DNA of 64,000 nucleotides from Clostridiales bacterium 1_7_47FAA. Its GTDB lineage: Bacteria > Bacillota > Clostridia > Lachnospirales > Lachnospiraceae. The DNA lies in the NCBI GenBank assembly GCA_000155435.1, contig DS990260.1, positions 369,523 through 433,522 on the forward strand, read 5' to 3'. The notes under the pieces are model-generated. The model saw only the letters and a program-made list of their open reading frames with translations. It ran no database searches and had not been told where the DNA came from. This document shows positions 34,347 through 43,302 of the stretch, piece after piece. Position 1 is the stretch's first letter, and the number at the start of each line of letters is the position of its first letter. A program made the translations under genes and the position numbers.

Positions 34347-35687
34347 CTACCTATCTTCCATGGCCACATAATCCATATTATCGCCCACATACTTAGTCGC
34401 AGGACGCATGATACGGCCATCATACAGCTTATTCTCTATATTATGGGCAACCCAGCCCACTACGCGGCTGCATACAAAGAGCGGCGTATACAAATCCCTT
34501 GGGATCCGCAGCATCCCATATGCAAAGCCGCTGTAGAAGTCCACGTTGGTGGGAAGGGCCTTGCCCTTTATCTCCTCCATGACTTCCTTGGCAATGCGCT
34601 CGAACCGCATATAATAATCCAGTTCCTTCATATGGTTCTGCTCCTTGGCAACCTCCATGCAGCAGGCCCTTAAGACCTCGGCACGGGGGTCGGATACCGT
34701 GTAAACCGCATGCCCGAAACCATATACCAGGCCAGACCTGTCGTAGAGGTCGCCTGACATGAGCTTCCTGACGGCCTGACGGATTCTTGAATCATCTGCG
34801 TCATAGCCGCCTGTTTCCTCCAGGACCGCATCCATCATCTCAGCCACCTTGATATTGGCGCCGCCATGACGCGGTCCCTTCAGGGAACCGATACCGCCGC
34901 ACACGGTAGAATAGATATCCGTTCCGGTAGAGGCAATCACAACATTGGTGAAGGTAGAATTGTTGCCGCCGCCGTGGTCCGCATGAAGCATGAGTATGGT
35001 ATCGAGGAGGCTTGCTTCCTTTGATGTGAACTTCTGGTCCTTTCTCAGCAGGCTGAGGAAATTCTCAGCAATGGAGTATTCCGGATTGGCATAGTGGATG
35101 AACAGGCTCTCCCTGTCATAATAATGCACCTTGCTCTGGTATGCATAGCATGCAATGGAGGGCAGCTTTGCCAGCAGGTTCACGCCCTTTACCAGGGTCT
35201 GGTATACATCTGTATTATCCGGATCGTCATCATAGTTATAGAGGGTCAGGACCGCGTCCATCAGCTTGTTCATCAGGTTCTTGCCGGGAAGGCGCAGCAG
35301 GTTCATTTCCACGAATTCATCCGGGATTGTATAACAGCGTCTTACCACGTTACAGAATTTCTCCAGTTCCGCCTTCTTGGGAAGGTATCCGAACAACAGC
35401 AGGAAACATACTTCCTCATATCCAAAATGGCTGCCCTTCTTACCGTTAACCAGGTCCAGCACATCGATTCCCCGGTAAAGCAGGCGGCCGGGAATAGCCT
35501 TAATCCCTTCCTCCGTCTCCTCATAGCCGACCACGTCCGCCACCCTGGTAAGGCCAACACGGACACCGGTTCCGTCCTCATTGCGGAGACCCTTTTTTAC
35601 ATTGTATTCCTTATACCACTTATTGGGGATATCTGTATAATTCTGGGACTTCCCATAAAACTGTGCAAGATAGCTTTCCTTAACCAT
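34347..35687 (-). CDS. gltA: Citrate synthase
   Basis: Condenses acetyl-CoA and oxaloacetate to citrate. 446 aa, Si-type fold. Active-site segments: LHADHGGGNNSTFTN, GPRHGGANIK (catalytic His), VYGFGHAVYTVSDPRA (second His) and VDFYSGFAYGML (Asp). The N-terminal ~45 residues are an extension common in clostridial enzymes. I prefer the second ATG (35687) with AGGAG 8 bases upstream. Downstream of aconitase with a 63-70 bp gap, same strand, so the two make an oxidative citrate-to-isocitrate segment for 2-oxoglutarate supply. No isocitrate dehydrogenase is in the window. Confidence 0.95.
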   Translation of the reverse strand: MVKESYLAQFYGKSQNYTDIPNKWYKEYNVKKGLRNEDGTGVRVGLTRVADVVGYEETEEGIKAIPGRLLYRGIDVLDLVNGKKGSHFGYEEVCFLLLFGYLPKKAELEKFCNVVRRCYTIPDEFVEMNLLRLPGKNLMNKLMDAVLTLYNYDDDPDNTDVYQTLVKGVNLLAKLPSIACYAYQSKVHYYDRESLFIHYANPEYSIAENFLSLLRKDQKFTSKEASLLDTILMLHADHGGGNNSTFTNVVIASTGTDIYSTVCGGIGSLKGPRHGGANIKVAEMMDAVLEETGGYDADDSRIRQAVRKLMSGDLYDRSGLVYGFGHAVYTVSDPRAEVLRACCMEVAKEQNHMKELDYYMRFERIAKEVMEEIKGKALPTNVDFYSGFAYGMLRIPRDLYTPLFVCSRVVGWVAHNIENKLYDGRIMRPATKYVGDNMDYVAMEDR

Positions 35688-35756
35688 TGTCATTACTCCT
35701 CTCTAAGACCAGTACTGGAACACAGTACCACCTACGCCTGCCAAACCAATCCTCTA

Positions 35757-38066
35757 TCAGTGTCTGCCCCGGTTATAATTAATCAGGCAGCCTGCCTTTA
35801 CAATCTCACGTTCCTCCGCGGTCATATCCGTAATATATAAATCCAGTGTCTTTACCGGAACTTCTTTTTCCCCGTCCCCAAGGACATATGCCTTGATGTT
35901 CTTTAAATCCCCGTCAAGGGCAGCACGGACGCCGGGAACATAGATGTAATCCCCTACTTCAAACTCAGGATCTGCCTCCATCTGGAAGGGGACCATTCCC
36001 CAGTTCATCACATTGGAGCGGTAGCGCTTGGTTGCGAATTCCTTACATATATTGGCAAGGCCTCCGATAACCCGCTGGCAGCTGGCAGCCTGCTCCCTTG
36101 CAGAACCGTCCCCCGGCTTCACTGCATAAATCATGCTGCCAATCTCCGTATCCTTTACCGTCACCTGTTCATTGCCCTCAATCTGGTTGATGGCCTTAAA
36201 TATATTCTTAAGCCTTGGCTCCAGCTCCAGTTCCCTGTCAGCGCCTTCCTGAACCCTTGCTTTCTCTAACTTATCCACTTCCTTTGTGCGTCCCACATAC
36301 TCAGGGTCCCTTCTGGAAAGGGTAAACTCTGCCAGTCCCAGCGGATTGGAGCGGTAGGAGGAAGTCTCGCCGGATGGAATCAGTTCATCGGTGGTGGTCA
36401 CCGGGTCCATGATCTTGGAACATACCTTTAGAAGGATATTGTCTGCCAGGGGACTCATCTCCGGCCAGTCCTTAATGTTCGGACCGTAGATAAGGTCCTT
36501 ATCCGTATTCCCGCTGCCATACCCCATATACACACGGTTCTTATAGGAAATGTCGTCAAACCCATATTCAGGCACATTGCCCCAGCAGTCCATCTCCCAG
36601 GCAGAGGTAAGCCTGCCTCCATTGGCCGCGGTGGCGGCAATGGAACGTGCATCCATAAGCGCCACTGCCGCCATCTGTCCGTTCCCAGGCTTGGAACCCT
36701 CCCGGTTGGGGAAGTTCCTGGTGGTATGGCGGATGCTGAGTCCATTGTTGCAGGGGGTATCCCCGGCGCCAAAGCATGGGCCGCAGAACGCCGTACGGAT
36801 GATGGCTCCTGCATCCATCAGGTCAGACACAGCCCCCTTCTTCACAAGGTCTGCGAATACAGGCTGTGAGGACGGGTATACTGCCAGTGAAAATTCATCG
36901 CAACCGCAGTTCCTGCCCTTCAGCGCATGGGCTGCTTCTATTACATTGCTGTAGGTTCCGCCTGCACAGCCTGCAATCACTGCCTGCTGTACCATCAGTC
37001 CGCCGTCTATCACTTTGTCAAGAAGGGTGAATTCCGCCTTGCCGCCTGATATCCTGGCTGCTTCCTTCTCAACGCCTGCAAGGATATCCTGCATGTTGGC
37101 CTTCAGCTCATCAATCTCATATGTATTGCTTGGATGGAAGGGAAGGGCAATCATGGGCTTTACCGTGGACAGGTCCACATAAACACAGCCGTCGTAATAT
37201 GCCACATCAGCCGGGGATAACTCCTTATAGTCCTCTGCCCGGTTGTGTTTTGCAAGATAATCCCTGGTATCCTCATCCGTCTTCCAGATGGAGCTTAAAC
37301 AGGTGGTCTCCGTGGTCATCACATCAACGCCGTTGCGGTAATCCGTGGGCATGGAGGCAACGCCCGGTCCCACAAACTCCATTACCTTATTCTTCACATA
37401 GCCATTCTTAAACACGGCTCCTATGATGGCCAGGGCAATATCCTGAGGTCCTGTGCCCGGACGCGGCGCCCCGTCAAGATACACGGCAACCACGCCTGGA
37501 TAGGCCACGTCATATGTATCCCGAAGCAGCTGCTTTACCAGCTCACCGCCGCCCTCACCCACTGCCATGGTTCCCAGCGCGCCGTAGCGAGTGTGGCTGT
37601 CAGAGCCAAGGATCATCTTCCCGCAGCCCGCCATCATTTCCCTCATATACTGATGGATGACCGCAATATGGGGAGGCACGTAAATCCCGCCATACTTCTT
37701 GGCAGCGGAAAGCCCGAACATGTGGTCATCCTCATTGATGGTGCCACCCACTGCGCAGAGCGTGTTATGGCAATTGGTCAGTACGTAAGGAATGGGAAAC
37801 TGCTCCATACCGGATGCCTTGGCCGTCTGCACGATGCCCACAAAGGTGATGTCGTGGCTGGCCATGCTGTCAAAACGGAGCTTCAGATGTTCCATATTAT
37901 CAGATGTGTTGTGTGCCTCAAGAATGGAATATGCGATGGTTCCCTTCCTGGCAGCTTCCTTATCCGCCTCCCTGCCGGTCAGGGCCTTCACTTTCCCGCT
38001 TTCTGCTTCCGGAACAATCTCCGTCCCATTTACCAGGTAAATACCGTTTTCATATAATGATACCAT
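35757..38066 (-). CDS. acnA: Aconitate hydratase
   Basis: Interconverts citrate and isocitrate through a [4Fe-4S] cluster. 769 aa. Cluster ligands: [10 protein letters not shown] (about 390) and [18 protein letters not shown] (about 455-475). Substrate-binding segments include [20 protein letters not shown] and [12 protein letters not shown], and the swivel domain is at the C-terminus ([15 protein letters not shown]). The chosen ATG (38066) has GGAGG 8 bases before it; the frame remains open 15 codons upstream without a ribosome site. First gene of the operon with citrate synthase, behind a TGGACA-17-TATAGT promoter. Confidence 0.93.
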   Translation of the reverse strand: MVSLYENGIYLVNGTEIVPEAESGKVKALTGREADKEAARKGTIAYSILEAHNTSDNMEHLKLRFDSMASHDITFVGIVQTAKASGMEQFPIPYVLTNCHNTLCAVGGTINEDDHMFGLSAAKKYGGIYVPPHIAVIHQYMREMMAGCGKMILGSDSHTRYGALGTMAVGEGGGELVKQLLRDTYDVAYPGVVAVYLDGAPRPGTGPQDIALAIIGAVFKNGYVKNKVMEFVGPGVASMPTDYRNGVDVMTTETTCLSSIWKTDEDTRDYLAKHNRAEDYKELSPADVAYYDGCVYVDLSTVKPMIALPFHPSNTYEIDELKANMQDILAGVEKEAARISGGKAEFTLLDKVIDGGLMVQQAVIAGCAGGTYSNVIEAAHALKGRNCGCDEFSLAVYPSSQPVFADLVKKGAVSDLMDAGAIIRTAFCGPCFGAGDTPCNNGLSIRHTTRNFPNREGSKPGNGQMAAVALMDARSIAATAANGGRLTSAWEMDCWGNVPEYGFDDISYKNRVYMGYGSGNTDKDLIYGPNIKDWPEMSPLADNILLKVCSKIMDPVTTTDELIPSGETSSYRSNPLGLAEFTLSRRDPEYVGRTKEVDKLEKARVQEGADRELELEPRLKNIFKAINQIEGNEQVTVKDTEIGSMIYAVKPGDGSAREQAASCQRVIGGLANICKEFATKRYRSNVMNWGMVPFQMEADPEFEVGDYIYVPGVRAALDGDLKNIKAYVLGDGEKEVPVKTLDLYITDMTAEEREIVKAGCLINYNRGRH

Positions 38067-38149
38067 TTCCTTTACCTCCGGTCTTATATATTTTACAAAA
38101 AAGGGCCGCACTGTTCATGGCGCATGCCCCTTTGCCTTCATTGTTTAAT

Positions 38150-38178
38150 ACTATAAAGCAAAATTTTCGATTTGTCCA
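38150..38178 (-). promoter_or_regulatory. Promoter of the aconitase-citrate synthase operon
   Basis: Minus-strand TGGACA (38178-38173), 17 bp, TATAGT (38155-38150), about 85 bp before the aconitase start. Confidence 0.7.
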
Positions 38179-38287
38179 GCTTTTTTACTGTAGTTTCCAC
38201 AGCTTTTATATTGTGGTTCATTTTATTTTTCACATGCCATTCACTGTCACCCATTACAGCTTTATCACTGCAAAGCGGCGGTATAAC

Positions 38288-39334
38288 CTACCAGTTCATG
38301 ACAAAAAGACTGATGCACACAAGAAAATAAAGAATCATGCCCACATTTAAAACCACTGTCTTGAAACGTGTGCCTTTTTTAATGGGCCATGTCCCAGGTT
38401 CAAGGTGAATCTGTCTGCGGTACAGGATCAACAGCACAATACCTCCTACAAGACAGGCCACCATGAACACAAAATACCCTACCATGAGAAAGCCTGATAC
38501 GGCGGCTATGACAGCTCTAAGGTCCACTGACAGCATCCGTTCCATTCCCTGAACGAACCAGGAGCCGTCAAAGGCCCCGCTGGCGCCTTTGGTCAGTTCA
38601 ACTGCAATGGCGCCGCCCAAAAGATTAAAAATCATGTGGAACGCAATGGTATAGCCCACCTTTCCCGTCTTGGCATATACATAGGCCCACAGGACGCCGA
38701 TTCCAAAAGCATAGAAGAACTGGGAGAAATTACCATGGGCCATCCCGAACATAAGGCCCGACATAAGGATGGCCGGTCCTTCCCCATACCCCAGAAGCCG
38801 GTCCATGAGCAGTTTCCTGAAAAACAGTTCCTCCACAACCGGGGCCATGAGCACGGTGAACAGCACCGTCATCCACACTCCGGAATTCATCAGCAGTTCG
38901 TTCAGCTGGCTGCCATCCACGCCGGAAGGCTTGAACCATTCCACAAACTGCCCCAGCAGGTTCCCTGCCAGCCCGATTCCCACTGAAATCACAAGGCAGG
39001 CCGCAAACTTGCCGATTCCCCAGGGCTGCCTCTGCGCATGGCCGCATTTGGGAATCAGCTGGATTAGGGCCACGGACACGGGAAATGCCACAAAGTACAT
39101 GGGTATGGCGGACAGTAGGATGAGTCCCGCCCCGCTGAATAAATCAATGATCCCGCCTAACAGGTAGTTAATGAAACCCGCAAATGCAATCACCGCAATC
39201 TGGGCCAGGAATGTCACTATCATAAAAGCGGCAGCCACCAGACCCACATGGGAAAACTGCCTTCTCTGCCTCCTTCCCAGCGCCTTTGCCTCTTCCTCCA
39301 ATTGCCTTGCCGTGTAGTCCTCTTCCTGCATCAT
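38288..39334 (-). CDS. CPBP-family intramembrane glutamic endopeptidase
   Basis: 348 aa with about eight transmembrane helices. The ABI/CAAX-protease motifs are present: VEELFFRKLL (EExxxR, about 168-177), FGMAHGNFSQF (about 198) and HMIFN (about 232). Family members include bacteriocin self-immunity proteins, peptide-processing enzymes and prenyl-CAAX proteases, so the substrate is open. The N-terminal 30 residues are charged and cytoplasmic. Divergent from the Crp/Fnr gene, sharing a 110-bp region with a 24-bp palindrome that may control both. Confidence 0.88.
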   Translation of the reverse strand: MMQEEDYTARQLEEEAKALGRRQRRQFSHVGLVAAAFMIVTFLAQIAVIAFAGFINYLLGGIIDLFSGAGLILLSAIPMYFVAFPVSVALIQLIPKCGHAQRQPWGIGKFAACLVISVGIGLAGNLLGQFVEWFKPSGVDGSQLNELLMNSGVWMTVLFTVLMAPVVEELFFRKLLMDRLLGYGEGPAILMSGLMFGMAHGNFSQFFYAFGIGVLWAYVYAKTGKVGYTIAFHMIFNLLGGAIAVELTKGASGAFDGSWFVQGMERMLSVDLRAVIAAVSGFLMVGYFVFMVACLVGGIVLLILYRRQIHLEPGTWPIKKGTRFKTVVLNVGMILYFLVCISLFVMNW

Positions 39335-39371
39335 ATGTTATGTTATTTTCTCCCTGTGTGAATTTGGTATA

Positions 39372-39395
39372 TTTCTGTTGCAATTGCAACAGAAA
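39372..39395. promoter_or_regulatory. Perfect 24-bp palindrome, candidate Crp/Fnr operator
   Basis: TTTCTGTTGCAA followed directly by its exact reverse complement. It overlaps the -35 box of the Crp/Fnr gene promoter and lies between that gene and the CPBP gene. A 19/24 match occurs in the rubredoxin promoter at 43051. Confidence 0.75.
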
Positions 39396-39406
39396 AGTAT
39401 TATGAT
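39378..39406 (+). promoter_or_regulatory. Promoter of the Crp/Fnr-type gene
   Basis: TTGCAA (39378-39383), 17 bp, TATGAT (39401-39406). The -35 box lies in the 24-bp palindrome and the -10 box in a Fur-like sequence. Confidence 0.65.
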
Positions 39407-39416
39407 ATTCATTATC
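39398..39416. promoter_or_regulatory. Fur-box-like sequence
   Basis: 16 of 19 positions match the classical Fur box, including TATGATATTCATTATC. It contains the inverted repeat TATGATA-n5-TATCATA and overlaps the -10 box. Metal control of the Crp/Fnr gene is an inference. Confidence 0.45.
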
Positions 39417-39445
39417 ATACCATAAATAATAGCAGGGTAAAAGAG

Positions 39446-40096
39446 ATGACAGAATATTTTCAGAAAAACTTATTTAAAGATATATCCATGGAAGAATATA
39501 AAAGCCTGCTCACCTGCCTGGACGGCAGGACCAGACAGTTCCGGGCCGGCGATATAATATGTGATTACGACAAGGGCTTTGACGATATCGGTATCATCGG
39601 CAAAGGCAGCGCCTCCGTGGTCCGTTATGAATTCAATGGAGCCAGGACCATCCTGGAGCGGCTTGGACCCCAGGACATCTTTGGCCACCTGCTGTCCTGT
39701 GACGGAAATGAACACGCGGGAATCAGCGTTATCAGCGACAGCGCCTGCGATGTGCTTTTCATACACTATGCAACCATCAGTTCCCCCTGCACCAAGGCGT
39801 GCCGGCACCACCACCAGCTGACCCAGAACCTTCTGGACATGATATCCGAGCGCGCCCTTAACCTGAGCCGCAGGGTGGAGGTCTTATCCCAGCGCACCAT
39901 CCGCGAAAAGCTCATATGTTATTTCCTCCAGCTGGCCGGGCAGGCAAAAAGTTCCTCCTTCTGCCTTCCCTTTACCATGGTGGACCTGGCCGATTATCTT
40001 TCCATTGACAGGAGCGCCATGACCCGGGAACTGGGCCGCATGAAGAAGGAACATCTGATTGAGATGGATAAGCGCAGCGTACGCCTACTCCTTTAG
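39446..40096 (+). CDS. Crp/Fnr-family transcriptional regulator
   Basis: 216 aa: cyclic-nucleotide-binding-like beta-barrel (about 20-125), long dimer helix (about 125-150), C-terminal winged HTH (about 150-215) with FTMVDLADYLSIDRSAMTRELGRM as recognition segment. A CTKACRHHH cluster around 115 could take part in redox or metal sensing. There is no N-terminal Fnr-type four-Cys motif. It starts at ATG with a weak GTAAAAGAG site. Its promoter contains a perfect palindrome that is the natural autoregulatory site. The stop overlaps the end of the convergent GGDEF/EAL gene by 12 bp. Confidence 0.88.
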   Translation: MTEYFQKNLFKDISMEEYKSLLTCLDGRTRQFRAGDIICDYDKGFDDIGIIGKGSASVVRYEFNGARTILERLGPQDIFGHLLSCDGNEHAGISVISDSACDVLFIHYATISSPCTKACRHHHQLTQNLLDMISERALNLSRRVEVLSQRTIREKLICYFLQLAGQAKSSSFCLPFTMVDLADYLSIDRSAMTRELGRMKKEHLIEMDKRSVRLLL

Positions 40097-42652
40097 ACAC
40101 TTAAGCCTTCTTTCAAAAACATCAGGGGTCTCGGGGCGCCCAAAATAAAAGCCCTGGATATGTTCCATACCAAGTTCTCTCACTGCCTGGTACTCATCTC
40201 CTGACTCCACCCCTTCCAGGCACACCTGCTTGCCCACGTCATGGCACAGTTCCGTGATGGAACGTATGAAAGTGGCGTTAAACAGATCTGACGTAATGCC
40301 CTTGACGAACCCGCGGTCAATCTTTACAATGTCCACCGGAATGGTCTTAAGGGAGAACAGGGAAGAATACCCAACGCCAAAATCATCCATGGCTACCCGT
40401 ATACCGGTTGCCTTCATATCATTCAGCATCTTCAGCGTCTCCCCGTCCGCTGTTGCCAGATAGGTTTCCGTCAGTTCCATGACGACATGGGACGGCAAAA
40501 GATCCAGTTCCTTAAGCGTATCTTCCATATACGGTATGATATCATCCTCTGCCAGCTGTACATAGGAAAGATTGATGCTCATCTGAAAATCAGGCATATA
40601 CCTGCACCACTCCCTGCACTGCGCGGCTGCATGGCAGAAAATCCACCGTCCCAGATTTATGATCATCCCGCTCTGTTCCAGAAGCGGAATGAATTCTCCC
40701 GGCGAGATATCCCCATACTTACTGCAATGCCACCTGGCCAGCGCTTCCGCGCCCTGAAGGCTTCCTGTCCGTGTGTCCACCTGGGGCTGATAGTGGATGG
40801 AAAAACCAGCGAACCCCCTGTCTATGCTTTCACGCAGAAGTTCAACCAGCTCCAGCCGCCGTTCCCTTCTGTCAAGGATGTCCTTGGAAAACACGGTCAT
40901 ACGGTTCTTTCCCATCAGCTTGGAATGCTCCAGGGAATAGTTGGCACATTTTAAAAGTTCCAGGTAATTATCCCCATCCTTCGGATACGTGGTATAGCCT
41001 GCGGAGATGGTACAGTAATACTTCCTTCCGCTGTATTCCTGCTGTTTGTGGAATACCTGCTGGATTTTGGCAAAAATATCCCAGCCCTCCTCTTCACCGC
41101 AGCCCAGGCACAGGACCCCGAACTCATCCCCGTCCAGCCGGTAAAGCTTGGCATTGGCAGGAAGCATGGATGACACCTTCTGGGCCGTGATGCGAAGCAC
41201 CTCATCCCCAAAGGACCTGTCATAAAGGTCGTTGATGTTCTTAAAGGAATCCAGGTCCAGAATCATGATTCCAATGGTATCCACCTCCGTGTGGTCCACC
41301 AGGTACTTCTTTATATCACCTTCGAACTCATATTTATTATAAAGCCCGGTCATATGGTCAATCCGGTTCCGTTTTCCAAGATTGGTAATCATGCCTGCAA
41401 ACAGTCCCGGGGTCCCATCCTGTTTTTTCACCATCTTCCCCCTGCATCGAAGCCATATCCACTCGCCCTTTACATTCCTGGCCCTGTATTCAATGTTGTG
41501 GTAATCCTCCCTGCCATCCGCTATGTTCTGGTTGCTTTCAAGGAAATACGCCTCATCGTGGGGATGGATTAACCCGCCCCAGAAAGCGGCTGCATTCTTC
41601 ACAACCTGGCCCGGCAGGCCGAACTCATCAACCATGGCCTGGGGATAATGGAACACCCCTGTGCCCATATCACCCACAAAAATATAATCCTCCGTGCTGG
41701 CAGTAAGGGCCTGGTAAAATGTCTCGTTGTCATAATCAAAGAGACTGCCTGTCCCGCATTCCTTTCCTTCCTTTAACGCCTCCTTGGCGCGGCTGATGTG
41801 ATAATCCCTTTTCTGTATGTACATCTGCTCATCCGCCCTGGCGATTATCTCATCAATGGAACTGTTTTCCCCCGGATATATCTCCGTAAGGCCATAGCTG
41901 AACGGAACCCCGTAGTCCACGTCCAGGCGTTCCCTGTCCTGTCTGGCCCGCAGGAGGATACGCTTCATGCTTTCCTCCACCTCTGCCTTGCTCCGTCCAT
42001 AGAAAAGCATCACAAACTCATCCCCGCTGAGGCGGAACATGAAGTCCAGCCTGCCAAGGCCTTCTTTGGTAATGGATGCAACATAACGCAAAAGCGCATC
42101 CCCTGCGCTGTGCCCATACTGGTCATTCACACGCTTCAGTTCATTTATATCATACAGGACAAGGGTAAGGATCTGGTTTTCCCGTTCCGCCTGTTCAATG
42201 GTTTGTACCAGACGCTCGTTGCCGCCTCTCCGGTTAAGCATCTGGGTCAGTTCGTCCATACGCGCAGAATAAAACATCTTATCATATTCAGTCACATCCA
42301 CGGAATTCTGTATATGATAAATCCTTCCGTTCCACCGGATCAGGCTGTCATAGTTCTGATAACTGCGCCCGGTCAGTGCATTATTCTCACGCCAGGAGCT
42401 TTCATTGCCCTCCTCCCCCTTTTTCAGAAGGTCTATGTGGCAGAATTCGCACCGCCGTTCCATCCCCTTCTCCAGGACCTTCCAGCAGCACTTCCCCTCC
42501 GGGTCCTCAAGTCCAAAGGCCTTTTTCATCGTTTGATTCATATACAGGATCTCATCTGTCTCCGTATCTGATATATAGATATTGGAGTGCATCTGGTCCA
42601 GTATCATGGCCAGAAACGTATCCTTAAACAGTTTTATCTGCTCCTCAGTCAT
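40085..42652 (-). CDS. PAS-GGDEF-PAS-GGDEF-EAL cyclic-di-GMP protein
   Basis: 855 aa, soluble. PAS-like domain with a Cys-rich stretch (CCWKVLEKGMERRCEFC, about 55-72), GGDEF 1 (about 135-275) with LSGDEF, second PAS (about 305-410), GGDEF 2 (about 425-560) with LDGDEF, EAL (about 580-850) with AEALARW, ELTETYL, DDFGVGYSS, KIDRGFV and EGVES. The EAL residues look complete, so phosphodiesterase activity is likely. GGDEF 1 (SGDEF) could be active, while DGDEF is an unusual replacement. The Cys cluster may sense metal or redox. Tail-to-tail overlap with the Crp/Fnr gene. Confidence 0.9.
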   Translation of the reverse strand: MTEEQIKLFKDTFLAMILDQMHSNIYISDTETDEILYMNQTMKKAFGLEDPEGKCCWKVLEKGMERRCEFCHIDLLKKGEEGNESSWRENNALTGRSYQNYDSLIRWNGRIYHIQNSVDVTEYDKMFYSARMDELTQMLNRRGGNERLVQTIEQAERENQILTLVLYDINELKRVNDQYGHSAGDALLRYVASITKEGLGRLDFMFRLSGDEFVMLFYGRSKAEVEESMKRILLRARQDRERLDVDYGVPFSYGLTEIYPGENSSIDEIIARADEQMYIQKRDYHISRAKEALKEGKECGTGSLFDYDNETFYQALTASTEDYIFVGDMGTGVFHYPQAMVDEFGLPGQVVKNAAAFWGGLIHPHDEAYFLESNQNIADGREDYHNIEYRARNVKGEWIWLRCRGKMVKKQDGTPGLFAGMITNLGKRNRIDHMTGLYNKYEFEGDIKKYLVDHTEVDTIGIMILDLDSFKNINDLYDRSFGDEVLRITAQKVSSMLPANAKLYRLDGDEFGVLCLGCGEEEGWDIFAKIQQVFHKQQEYSGRKYYCTISAGYTTYPKDGDNYLELLKCANYSLEHSKLMGKNRMTVFSKDILDRRERRLELVELLRESIDRGFAGFSIHYQPQVDTRTGSLQGAEALARWHCSKYGDISPGEFIPLLEQSGMIINLGRWIFCHAAAQCREWCRYMPDFQMSINLSYVQLAEDDIIPYMEDTLKELDLLPSHVVMELTETYLATADGETLKMLNDMKATGIRVAMDDFGVGYSSLFSLKTIPVDIVKIDRGFVKGITSDLFNATFIRSITELCHDVGKQVCLEGVESGDEYQAVRELGMEHIQGFYFGRPETPDVFERRLKCLKE

Positions 42653-42732
42653 AAAAGTACCCTCTCTACCACGTAATGAAGTCTACTTTATATTGTAAAC
42701 TCTTCCCAGTTCATACTCAAGGGGAATTTCAC

Positions 42733-42777
42733 AAAAAAACACCTCTTTCCAGTAAATCTGCCTGAAAGAGGTGTTTT
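42733..42777 (-). terminator. Terminator of the rubredoxin gene
   Basis: Minus-strand AACACCTCTTTC and GAAAGAGGTGTT followed by T7; lies between the rubredoxin stop and the GGDEF/EAL gene start. Confidence 0.92.
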
Positions 42778-42804
42778 GCCCTGTCTTAACCTTACAAATC
42801 CATA

Positions 42805-42969
42805 TTACTCTTCAACTTCAGAGAACATATCCTTCCCAACGCCGCAGAGCGGACATACCCAATCATCCGGAATATCCTCAAATGCTGTTCCAGGCGCAAT
42901 ACCGCCGTCCGGATCGCCAACCTCAGGGTCATATATCCATCCACATGGATCACATACATATTTCTTCAT
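42805..42969 (-). CDS. rub: Rubredoxin
   Basis: 54-aa electron carrier with one Fe(Cys)4 centre. Ligands are in [11 protein letters not shown] (C6, C9) and [11 protein letters not shown] (C39, C42), with the conserved [20 protein letters not shown] loop between. Usual C-x2-C-G motif, with residue 8 Pro instead of the more common V/T/I. ATG at 42969 follows AGGAGG. Rubredoxins pass electrons to peroxide and superoxide reductases in anaerobes. Monocistronic, with a site resembling the Crp/Fnr palindrome in its promoter. Confidence 0.97.
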   Translation of the reverse strand: MKKYVCDPCGWIYDPEVGDPDGGIAPGTAFEDIPDDWVCPLCGVGKDMFSEVEE

Positions 42970-43050
42970 TATTATTTCCTCCTGTATTTAAAATTTATTT
43001 TAATTTGTATTTCCCTTTGATGTGATTAATATATCATATTCATTCCTGTT

Positions 43051-43074
43051 TTTCTGTGACATTTGCAACACATA
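43051..43074. promoter_or_regulatory. Palindrome-related site upstream of rubredoxin
   Basis: Matches the perfect 24-bp palindrome at 39372-39395 in 19 of 24 positions, including both flanking TTTCTGT and TTGCAACA segments. It is about 80-105 bp upstream of the rubredoxin ATG, close to the expected -35 region. Suggests a shared regulator. Confidence 0.5.
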
Positions 43075-43212
43075 TTGAAATTTTTTATATTTTATCACGA
43101 TACCTTTATTATATGCAGCTCCAGCCCGGCCCATGCAGGCGGATGTCATTCCGTACTTATATTTTCATGTTGCCCTGTCTGCCATTCCATGCTGCTGTTC
43201 CGCATGAACCGG

Positions 43213-43243
43213 AAAAAACACTGCCCGCAAAATCTGCGGGCAG
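43213..43243 (-). terminator. Terminator of the EF-G-like gene
   Basis: Minus-strand CTGCCCGC and GCGGGCAG with a 7-base loop, followed by TGTTTTTT, about 60 bp after the stop. Confidence 0.92.
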
Positions 43244-43302
43244 CATGCTTTCATCACAACATACCATTCCATCTATGGACCGTACAGGTATACGGCTGCT
43301 GC

